DNA of 18,369 bases from Mariaggregatimicrobium sp964498785 (lineage in GTDB: Bacteria > Zhuqueibacterota > Zhuqueibacteria > Thermofontimicrobiales > Thiofontviventaceae). A model generated the notes under the pieces. The model saw only the letters and a list, made by a program, of their open reading frames with translations. It did not search any database and had not been told where the DNA came from. The position numbers and the translations under genes are program-made. The stretch lies in contig CAZCJL010000127.1 in NCBI GenBank assembly GCA_964498785.1, positions 1-18,369 on the forward strand, written 5' to 3'. Position 1 is the first letter of the stretch, and each line of letters opens with the position of its first letter. This document shows positions 6,963 to 13,548 of the stretch, piece by piece.

Positions 6963-7694
6963 ATGAAGAAAACGGTTTTGTTGATCGGTCTATTTGTATT
7001 AATCTTGACTTTGCCTTGTATGGGGAGGTATTTCGATCCGACAATCGGTAGATGGTTAGTCCCTGATCCTTTAGCTGGGAAATATCCTTCGATAAGTCCT
7101 TATGTTTACTGCGTAAACAACCCATTGAAATTTGTCGATCCTGATGGACGAGATTTCAAAATTAGTTCATCAGCAAATAGCAATCAAAATTTTAACAAAA
7201 CATGGAGTTTTTGGCAAAGTACAGAAATTGGACAAAATGTGTTAAGTCAAATTGCCAATAATTCAACCATTATGGTTTATTATGATGTTGGTCAATCTAA
7301 GACTATGCATGGAGTCACTAATCATCAGGATCCAGGGATTGTAAAAATAGCAAAAAGAAAAGGTTCCAATTTGGTTACAGCAATGGACAATAACGTAACC
7401 GTTAAACAAACCGGGGCAAAAGATGGTCAAAAAATCATCATTGTTACAGTTAATGAGAATTCGATCAAGATCATGAATCCTAGTGAAGCATCAAAAATAT
7501 TAAACCATGAATCACAAGCTCACGTTTCAAATGATCCGCAAAATAAAAGATCGACTTCTCAGGATCATGCAAAATATTCAGGTACTAATCCTGACGGGAC
7601 TAAACGAACTGATGAAAATGCGGCACCAGGAACTCAAGCCGACCAATATAATAAAGAAGTTGAGAAGAGATTAAAAGAGAATGAAAAAAATTAA
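6963..7694 (+). CDS. Mini-Rhs exported protein with a different C-terminal domain (candidate toxin 2)
   Basis: 243 residues with an AAAGGAG ribosome-binding site. The signal peptide (1-20) runs straight into a miniature Rhs core, GRYFDPTIGRWL, KYPSISPYVY, NNPL, FVDPDG (21-62), closely matching that of the cassette 1 protein. The part after DPDG is unrelated to that of cassette 1, the normal pattern for polymorphic toxin tips on a shared delivery module. It includes ILNHESQAHV (HExxxH: His182, Glu183, His187) and a later QDHAKYSG, which could bind a metal but do not match the classical HExxH zinc-protease motif. The C-terminus is charged and low in complexity. Activity is unassigned. The following lipoprotein-like gene is the candidate immunity partner. 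Confidence 0.6.
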   Translation: MKKTVLLIGLFVLILTLPCMGRYFDPTIGRWLVPDPLAGKYPSISPYVYCVNNPLKFVDPDGRDFKISSSANSNQNFNKTWSFWQSTEIGQNVLSQIANNSTIMVYYDVGQSKTMHGVTNHQDPGIVKIAKRKGSNLVTAMDNNVTVKQTGAKDGQKIIIVTVNENSIKIMNPSEASKILNHESQAHVSNDPQNKRSTSQDHAKYSGTNPDGTKRTDENAAPGTQADQYNKEVEKRLKENEKN

Positions 7695-7705
7695 GGGCAA
7701 ATACA

Positions 7706-8290
7706 ATGAAAATAACATTATTTTGCTTTGTCTTCTTCCTTATAACTATTAATAATTGTAATCAACCTTCTACGAGTGATATAATCATGCTTAATAGCAA
7801 GGATGATGCAATAAAAATAATAGTTAAAAAAGAAGTTACTGATAGCATTGACAAAAAAACATTTAATTTCATATTTGGTGATACAACTGAATACTCCGAA
7901 ACTTTAGTTAGATATGTTAATAAGAAAGATATTTATTTAGAAGTTGAATCTAATAATACATTTTTAATCCGAGATGGAATTGCATTAAGAGCAAATTCTT
8001 TTTTAAGATTTTATTTAGACAAAAACTTTCTAAATAATTGTTGGTATTCATATGAACAAAAGAATTCAGATAACGAAGAATTCGATCCGTTAATATTAAA
8101 AAAAATAACATTGAAAAATATATATAGAAGTAATGAAGATACCCTTTTCCAATTTGTAGTGGAAGATGAGAGTGATTTAATTAAAGAATATACGTATGAT
8201 CAAAAACTTAATCTTGAAAAGCTAAAAATTATTTATACTGGCAGCCATGCCTATGAAAAAGAATATATTTTTATAGAAAAATCGAATTAA
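7706..8290 (+). CDS. Putative lipoprotein, candidate immunity protein 2
   Basis: 194 residues. A hydrophobic N-terminus (about residues 3-15) leads to INNC18NQ, a poor but possible lipobox of the relaxed kind seen in FCB bacteria. The mature part is mostly short beta segments with many charged residues; I recognise no family. It follows the second mini-Rhs gene by 11 nt and its TAA is immediately followed by the ATG of the next pilin gene, so it is the last gene of the island. Position and predicted envelope location suggest an immunity protein, without sequence proof. Confidence 0.45.
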   Translation: MKITLFCFVFFLITINNCNQPSTSDIIMLNSKDDAIKIIVKKEVTDSIDKKTFNFIFGDTTEYSETLVRYVNKKDIYLEVESNNTFLIRDGIALRANSFLRFYLDKNFLNNCWYSYEQKNSDNEEFDPLILKKITLKNIYRSNEDTLFQFVVEDESDLIKEYTYDQKLNLEKLKIIYTGSHAYEKEYIFIEKSN

Positions 8291-8656
8291 ATGAAACGAT
8301 TGTTTGAGAACGAAAACGGTTACACTCTCGTCGAGACACTCATTGCTCTGGCGATTTTAATCGCGGTGTTAATCCCATTAGGGCAATTTGTTGCCCGCGT
8401 GATGTACAATGATCTTTCTCGTGATCTAATCATTGCTCAGCAGCTTGCAGTTATGGAAATGGAAAAGGCAATCGCGCTGAACGATTTTGAAAAAGATGAA
8501 ATAGTTATTAATCTGAATCAAAAAAAATGGCGTATTGTAAAATCGGTAATCAAAATGGATCGTCTCGTTGAATTGAACATAGCGGTATTTAAATCGAATC
8601 GAAACAAATCGCTTATTCAATTGAAGACATTGAGGTTTGTCGATGCAGAACAATGA
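8291..8656 (+). CDS. Minor (pseudo)pilin, GspI/PilV-like
   Basis: 121 residues with a type IV prepilin N-terminus: a short charged leader ending NENG, then YTLVETLIALAILIAVLIPL with Glu at mature position 5, processed by PilD and embedded in the inner membrane before assembly. The small C-terminal domain is unremarkable and the size fits GspI/PilV. There is no ribosome-binding site in front: the ATG abuts the TAA of the island's last gene, so translation is probably coupled to it. This suggests the original leader of the gene was lost or displaced when the island entered. Confidence 0.75.
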   Translation: MKRLFENENGYTLVETLIALAILIAVLIPLGQFVARVMYNDLSRDLIIAQQLAVMEMEKAIALNDFEKDEIVINLNQKKWRIVKSVIKMDRLVELNIAVFKSNRNKSLIQLKTLRFVDAEQ

Positions 8657-9188
8657 ATATGGTTATACGACAATAGAGCTTATTGTGGCGATGAGCATGG
8701 TTGGTTTGATAGCCGTTTTTGCGTATTCGGTCTATTCTTTTGCCCGGAAAGGCATGAATCGCTGGCAAAATCGAGTGCATCTGGAGAATTCAGCGCACAT
8801 TGCGGTGAATGCCATCACAAATGATCTCCTTAAATTACAAAGATTTTATTGTATCGGCGAAGGAAGAGTTTGTTTCATGACGACAGATGATGATACGATC
8901 GATTATCGGGTCGAGGAGGAGCGATTGGTGAGAAATGGTAACGCAATTTTGTTAGATAAGACTTCGATACGATTTAACTATCTGGGATACGATTTGTCAT
9001 TGGATAATAATCTGGATGGAGTCGTTGATTATGAAGAAATGGATCTCAATAATAATAGCGAAATAGATGGAAAAGAGTGTGAGTTTGTTTCCTTTGTTGC
9101 GGTGAATTTATCGTTATCCACTAGAAGACATTCATTTAAAATAAAAACGGGTGTGGTAATACGAAACAGGCGGAGATTTTCAGAATGA
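8643..9188 (+). CDS. Minor (pseudo)pilin, GspJ/PilW-like, with two EF-hand-like loops
   Basis: A prepilin with a 7-residue leader ending EYG, cleaved before YTTIELIVAMSMVGLIAV (Glu at mature position 5). The ATG at 8643 is preferred over the in-frame TTG at 8637 because GAGG (8632-8635) lies 7 nt ahead of it. Length (181 residues) and position fit GspJ/PilW. Near the C-terminus two consecutive 12-residue loops, DNNLDGVVDYEE and DLNNNSEIDGKE (residues 121-132 and 134-145), follow the EF-hand/dockerin calcium-loop pattern. The gene overlaps both neighbours: its start lies inside the preceding pilin gene and its TGA overlaps the ATG of pilC. Confidence 0.75.
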   Translation: MQNNEYGYTTIELIVAMSMVGLIAVFAYSVYSFARKGMNRWQNRVHLENSAHIAVNAITNDLLKLQRFYCIGEGRVCFMTTDDDTIDYRVEEERLVRNGNAILLDKTSIRFNYLGYDLSLDNNLDGVVDYEEMDLNNNSEIDGKECEFVSFVAVNLSLSTRRHSFKIKTGVVIRNRRRFSE

Positions 9189-10336
9189 ATTCCAATTTCA
9201 AAAGAAACGCAGCGCTTCGAAAAAGATTGAAAGAAAGACAGCTAAAACTCAATCATACAAAACCAGTGAGAACGGCACGAGAGCAACTCGGATTTTTTCA
9301 GAGGGTGAAAGCGCAGGAAATAAGCAATTTTACACGGCAACTATCAACAATGATCGAGGCGAAATTATCACTAACACGAGCACTGGAAATATTGGTCGCA
9401 CAGATAAATAATCAGCGATTTAAGAATATTGTGGAAGACATATTGCAGAGTGTGAAAGGAGGGAAAAGCTTTGCACTGAGCTTAAAAAAACATGGTAAGG
9501 TGTTCGGAAATCTTTATATCAGCATGGTCGAAGTCGGGGAAATCGCAGGTATTCTTGACTTGACTTTGAACAGGCTGGCAACGCATCTGGAAAAAATGTC
9601 AGCACTTCGACGAAAATTTTTCACCGCAATGAGTTATCCGGCAATCATTATTTTCGTGGCTATCGGCGCGATCACATTTTTGTTGGTCGCGATTGTTCCC
9701 ACCTTTGCGGAAATGTTCCATGATTTCGGGGCTGAATTACCTTTTTTGACCCAATTAATTATCGATGCAGGACAGGGCGCGAAAAATTATGGGATTTATA
9801 TATTACTATTTTTTATCATCCTTTCTTTTCTGATAAAAAAGCATACCCAAACAGGCAAAGCTCGCTATGCCAGAGATAAATTACTATTGCATTTACCATT
9901 TTGGGGAGAGTTTATTAAAAAAATGATGATTACTCGTTTTTGCCGAACATTTGCGACATTGATTGAAAGTGGCGTGTCTCTACTGGAAGCGCTGGAGATC
10001 GCAGCCGTGATTTCCGGAAATAAGGTCTTTGAGAAAAGCATTTATGATATGAAATCCGATGCCACAAAAGGGGCGCTAATTGCTGAGTCGATGTCTTCCA
10101 CAAAAATATTTCCACCGGTCGTCATTCAAATGATTCTCGTTGGTGAAGAAACTGCGAAACTGGATACTATGGCTCACAAAATCGCGGACTTCTATGATGA
10201 AGAGGTCAATGCGACGATCGATACGCTGACATCGGTCATTGAACCGGTAATTATTGTGTTTCTGGGAATTGTACTCGGCGGAACGATCGTCGCGATGTAT
10301 TTACAAATTTTCAACTTAATGGATGTTATTCAATAA
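9185..10336 (+). CDS. pilC: PilC/GspF inner-membrane platform protein
   Basis: 383 residues. Two T2SSF domains (about 45-170 and 247-370) each precede transmembrane segments. Recognisable family segments are FTRQLSTMIEAKLSLTRALE, AMSYPAIIIFVA, TRFCRTFATLIESGVSLLEALE and the C-terminal EPVIIVFLGIVLGGTIVAMYLQIF. This is the polytopic platform that couples the cytoplasmic assembly ATPase to pilin extraction from the membrane. No ATPase (PilB/GspE) gene is present in the window. The ATG overlaps the preceding stop (ATGA), indicating translational coupling. Confidence 0.93.
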   Translation: MNSNFKRNAALRKRLKERQLKLNHTKPVRTAREQLGFFQRVKAQEISNFTRQLSTMIEAKLSLTRALEILVAQINNQRFKNIVEDILQSVKGGKSFALSLKKHGKVFGNLYISMVEVGEIAGILDLTLNRLATHLEKMSALRRKFFTAMSYPAIIIFVAIGAITFLLVAIVPTFAEMFHDFGAELPFLTQLIIDAGQGAKNYGIYILLFFIILSFLIKKHTQTGKARYARDKLLLHLPFWGEFIKKMMITRFCRTFATLIESGVSLLEALEIAAVISGNKVFEKSIYDMKSDATKGALIAESMSSTKIFPPVVIQMILVGEETAKLDTMAHKIADFYDEEVNATIDTLTSVIEPVIIVFLGIVLGGTIVAMYLQIFNLMDVIQ

Positions 10337-10387
10337 TCATTAAAGTCAAATAAAAAAAATGAAAATTAAATTATCTCGGAGGGAGAA

Positions 10388-10801
10388 ATGATATCGAAAA
10401 AGTTTTTTACAGATGAAGCAGGATTTTCCTTAACTGAATTGTTGGTAGTTATCGTCATCATCGGAATATTGGCATCCTTGACCATCCCAAAGTTTCTCAG
10501 TATCACGACAAAGGCAAAGTCGACAGAAGCAAAATTAGCATTAAAACAGATTCACAATCTTCAGATGAGTTACTATTTGGAGAATGATACGTATACCAAC
10601 GATCTTATTTCAATCGGATATGAACCAGAAAAATTGAAAACAGAGGGTGGAAATGCCCGTTATAAAATTGAGATCATCGAAGCGGGCGCCACCGGTTTTC
10701 TGGCAAAAGCGACCGCGGTGATCGATTTTGATAAGGATGGAGTATTTAATGTCTGGTCCGTGAATCAGGAAGGAATTATTAAAGAAGAAGTGGTCGACTA
10801 A
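10388..10801 (+). CDS. Major-type pilin, GspG/PilA-like
   Basis: 137 residues. The prepilin leader ends DEAG12 and the mature helix starts FSLTELLVVIVIIGILASLTIP with Glu at position 5, the most canonical pilin N-terminus in the window. The C-terminal DFDKDGVFNVWS segment resembles the Asp-rich calcium or turn region of GspG-type pilins. No conserved cysteine pair is present. The strong ribosome-binding site GGAGGG (10378-10383), better than those of the minor pilins, and the 51-nt spacer after pilC suit higher expression, as expected for the main subunit. The product would be processed by the PilD encoded next. Confidence 0.88.
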   Translation: MISKKFFTDEAGFSLTELLVVIVIIGILASLTIPKFLSITTKAKSTEAKLALKQIHNLQMSYYLENDTYTNDLISIGYEPEKLKTEGGNARYKIEIIEAGATGFLAKATAVIDFDKDGVFNVWSVNQEGIIKEEVVD

Positions 10802-10819
10802 ACGAAGCTGAAAGCAAAC

Positions 10820-11566
10820 ATGGATATCTTTATCATATTAACCGGGACTGTTATCGGAAGCTTCCTGAATGTGTGCATCTACCGGATTCCAGGAAAAGAA
10901 TCGATTGTATGGAAACCGTCGCACTGTCCCCATTGCAAAGTGAAGCTCCATTGGACGCATCTATTTCCGATAGTCAGCTTTTTTGTACTCGGAGGAAAAT
11001 GTGCATTCTGCAGCCAAGAAATATCTTGGCGGTATCCGATTGTGGAATTATTCACTGGTTTGAGTTTTTATTTTATTTATTTGCAATGGGGATTCACCCT
11101 GTTATTTTTTAAATATGCCATTCTGATCTCGATATTAATTGTAATTAGTTTTATTGATATCAAATATATGATTATTCCGAATAAAATCATCGCTTTTGGT
11201 TTATTGGCAGCAATCGCTCTTAATTTATTTGAGCCCCGCTCTGCCGTTATTGAGTCAATCATTGGTGGTACTGTAGGCGGATGTCTTTTATTGGGCGCTG
11301 GATTGTTAGGGCAATTGCTATTCAATAAAACGGGAATGGGCGCGGGTGATATTAAATTCGCAGCAATGCTCGGATTGTATATTGGCTTGCAGGGAATATT
11401 ATATGTGATTTTCATTGCAGCAGTTTCAGGCGCGATAATCGGAATAACAGGAATTTTGATGGGAAAGTTGGAAAGAATAAGTAGAATTCCGTTCGCACCT
11501 TTTCTGGCAATAGGTACGATTTTATATATCGTCCGGCATCATGAATCCATATCGAGCATTTTTTGA
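10820..11566 (+). CDS. pilD: Prepilin peptidase PilD (leader peptidase and N-methyltransferase)
   Basis: 248 residues, a polytopic membrane aspartyl protease. The N-terminal cytoplasmic loop carries a four-cysteine zinc-type site (Cys36, Cys39, Cys61, Cys64), and the two catalytic aspartates are Asp113 in SFIDIKYMIIP and Asp177 in the GAGD motif. It cleaves prepilins after the glycine of the leader and methylates the new N-terminus, so it should process all four pilin-like proteins here. It is last in the operon. Its final 28 bases overlap the 3' end of a convergent glycosyltransferase gene, and no terminator hairpin is evident between them. Confidence 0.93.
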   Translation: MDIFIILTGTVIGSFLNVCIYRIPGKESIVWKPSHCPHCKVKLHWTHLFPIVSFFVLGGKCAFCSQEISWRYPIVELFTGLSFYFIYLQWGFTLLFFKYAILISILIVISFIDIKYMIIPNKIIAFGLLAAIALNLFEPRSAVIESIIGGTVGGCLLLGAGLLGQLLFNKTGMGAGDIKFAAMLGLYIGLQGILYVIFIAAVSGAIIGITGILMGKLERISRIPFAPFLAIGTILYIVRHHESISSIF

Positions 11567-12264
11567 ATCCGCCGCAGCTCTGAAATCGCCCGCATCGGCG
11601 TCCGCACTTGCGAGAGCCGGGAATCGTGATCCGCTGTCCACGTGATCGGAAATTCTTTGATGATATATCCGTCCCGAACAGCCCGCAGGATAATTTCAAT
11701 ATCAAACATAAATCCATCGGTTTGACATTCGTTGTACAATTGTCGGGCAACCTCACCGCGATACATTTTAAATCCGCACTGGGTGTCGGTTAAATGCAGG
11801 GGAATTTTGACCAGGTATGTTAGCAGATGTCGGAAAATCCATGAACTGATTTGTCGCGATTGAATGTGGGGTTTAATAATGCTGCTTTCCTGCAAAAATC
11901 GTGAGCCGTGAGCAATATCGCACTCACCCGCGTATAACAATTTCAATCCTCTTAAAATATATTCCAAAGGAACACATAAACCGCTATCCATAAACATCGC
12001 GATTGTTCCTTTTGAGTTGACCATACCCGTCCGTACGGCAAAACCTTTCCCGCGCTGTCTTTCATAACGGATAACTTTTTTTGCTATGGATACCGGAGTC
12101 TCTGTGTTTTCAGCGATCGTCGACGTATCATCCTCACTGCCATCATCCACAATGATAATTTCACTCGATTCATAATGACGATTCAAAAAATCAGCCGTCG
12201 CATGAATATCACGGGAAATTTTGATTTTCTCATTGTGAACTGGTATTATTATTGAGATTTCCAT
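11539..12264 (-). CDS. Family 2 glycosyltransferase, Dpm1/polyprenyl-phosphate sugar transferase-like
   Basis: 241 residues with a GT-A fold: ISIIIPVHNE at the start, IIIVDDGSEDDT (residues 36-47), RGKGFAVRTGM (71-81), then FMDSGLCVP (91-99) and DTQCGFKMYRGEVA. The last block and overall length match the dolichyl/polyprenyl-phosphate glucosyl or mannosyl transferase group, which uses a nucleotide sugar to charge a lipid phosphate at the cytoplasmic membrane face. The usual DxD metal motif reads D93-S-G, lacking the second Asp, so metal binding or activity may differ. No membrane anchor is present. The gene converges on pilD, and 478 gene-free bases lie upstream. No good ribosome-binding site precedes the ATG. 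Confidence 0.8.
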   Translation of the reverse strand: MEISIIIPVHNEKIKISRDIHATADFLNRHYESSEIIIVDDGSEDDTSTIAENTETPVSIAKKVIRYERQRGKGFAVRTGMVNSKGTIAMFMDSGLCVPLEYILRGLKLLYAGECDIAHGSRFLQESSIIKPHIQSRQISSWIFRHLLTYLVKIPLHLTDTQCGFKMYRGEVARQLYNECQTDGFMFDIEIILRAVRDGYIIKEFPITWTADHDSRLSQVRTPMRAISELRRIQKMLDMDS

Positions 12265-12742
12265 TTATAAAATCTTTTGGCAGTTGAATTTTAATTTCGA
12301 TTGTATCCATAATTCATGTGACTAAAATTTTGAGTTTTCTTTTGTTAAAGATACATCTTTTTTTATGTTAAAACAAGAGAAATTTGAGAGAAATATTTAT
12401 TCAACTACCAATACATTCAAAAACAGGCATGCTGATTTTAGTTAAAAAGGCATATTAAATTCACATTTAACGGAATAAATTAAAAAACAGCTTGTAAATG
12501 AGATAAAAAGTTTATAAAATTAAATTATAAAAACAGAAGTCGCGTTGCTATAAAATTGCTTTTAAAGGATATAGATATTTCTCACCGAAATAGACCTGCG
12601 ATAATTGTTAATGTTAAGCAAGTTCAGAATCACAGACCTGTTATTTTGCCGGAATAAATTTCCCATTATTTTTATATGCAATAGTTCAATCGTATTAAAA
12701 AAATAATCCAGGAAGTATCAAATAAAATAAGGAGAACCTTTT
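12265..12742. other. Gene-free intergenic region between divergent genes
   Basis: This 478-bp A+T-rich stretch separates the minus-strand glycosyltransferase from the plus-strand peroxiredoxin and must hold both promoters. I see no box pair I would defend. One frame is open for about 40 codons up to TAA 12655-12657, but it has no ATG and no ribosome-binding site and resembles nothing I know. The AAGGAG at 12729-12734 is the ribosome-binding site of the following gene. No tRNA, repeat array or terminator stands out. Confidence 0.5.
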
Positions 12743-13465
12743 ATGGAAGAAGAATCAAGTGTTGGTTGTGCGCGACCAACAGGTGGTCCTGTCGGAGAAC
12801 CGGCAGAAGAAAATACGAATAAATCAGAAAAAGAAATTAAAAAGGAGAAACCTAAAATGATTAAAGTAGGTCAGAAAGCGCCGGATTTTGTGGCTCCCGC
12901 TTATTTAAAGGGAAAATTTGTTGATATAAAATTATCAGATCATCTGGGGAAATGGATTGTCCTCTGTTTTTATCCGGGTGATTTTACATTTGTTTGAGCA
13001 ACCGAAGTTTCAGCAGTTGCTGAAAAATATCCTGAATTTCAAAAATTAGGTGTTGAAGTATTATCCATGAGTATTGATAGCACATTTGTTCACAAAATGT
13101 GGAATGATAACGAATTATCAAAAATGGTTTCGGGCGGAGTTCCATTCCCCATGTTATCCGATGCCGGTGGAAAAGTGGGGACAGTTTACGGCATTTATAA
13201 TGAAGATGCAGGCGTTGAAACCAGAGGACGGTTCATCATCGATCCTGATGGTATTGTCCAGGGTTTTGAAGTGCTCACTCCTCCGGTCGGACGCAATGTC
13301 TCGGAAACGCTGCGACAAATACAGGCTTTTCAACTGGTTCGAAAGAGCAAAGGTTCGGAAGCCACCCCATCAGGATGGAAGCCAGGTAAGATGACATTAA
13401 AACCAGGACCAGATCTCGTTGGTAAAGTATGGGAAGTTTGGAAAACAGAAATGGCGTTTGATTAA
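12743..13465 (+). CDS. Selenocysteine-containing AhpC/Prx1-type peroxiredoxin (cytoplasmic), TGA at 12995-12997 read as Sec
   Basis: The frame is continuous except for one TGA (12995-12997), giving 240 residues with Sec85. Thioredoxin-fold peroxiredoxin features run across it: VGQKAPDFVAPAYLKGK, then FYPGDFTFV-Sec-ATE, where AhpC has FYPxDFTFVCPTE, then GRFIIDPDGIVQGFEV and VGRNVSETLRQIQAFQ. TGA replaces exactly the peroxidatic Cys codon. The protein should reduce hydrogen peroxide and organic peroxides. The usual C-terminal resolving Cys (VCPxxW) is lost (ATPSGW), while a Cys sits 10 residues before the Sec. Two starts are plausible: ATG 12743, giving a 38-residue acidic extension, and ATG 12857 with its own AAGGAG (12842-12847), which would put Sec at position 47, the normal AhpC position. 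No signal peptide is visible. Confidence 0.88.
13008..13025 (+). promoter_or_regulatory. SECIS-like hairpin of peroxiredoxin 1
   Basis: TTTCAGC (13008-13014) pairs perfectly with GCTGAAA (13019-13025) around the loop AGTT (13015-13018). Counting the U of UGA as 1, the loop G-U is at 22-23, almost the same place as the GU of the E. coli fdhF SECIS loop (23-24). In bacteria the SelB elongation factor binds such an in-frame hairpin just after the UGA. The bulged U known from E. coli is not evident here, but SECIS sequences vary between phyla. Confidence 0.7.
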
Positions 13466-13548
13466 GCTATTAATAGCGAAAATCTTCATTTAAAATAATC
13501 GGCCATTTTTCTAAAAAGCGCAAATATGAAAACCAATAGAGGTCAATT

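Noticed and set aside
2746..8290. The cassette island as a transposon or integron
   Set aside because: No transposase, integrase, terminal inverted repeats, attC-like sites or target duplications seen; only the long direct repeat marks the joint.
8637..8642. TTG start for the GspJ-like pilin
   Set aside because: GAGG is spaced correctly for ATG 8643 and too close for TTG 8637.
12530..12657. Small open frame of about 40 codons in the intergenic region
   Set aside because: No ATG, no ribosome-binding site and no recognisable motif; not enough to call a gene.
12995..12997. Reassigned genetic code (TGA as Trp or Gly)
   Set aside because: Several intact genes here terminate at TGA, and both in-frame TGA codons replace Cys, not Trp or Gly.
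13466..13548. Terminator between the two peroxiredoxin genes
   Set aside because: GCTATTAATAGC can form a short hairpin but has no U tract and a very small loop; the genes are more likely co-transcribed.
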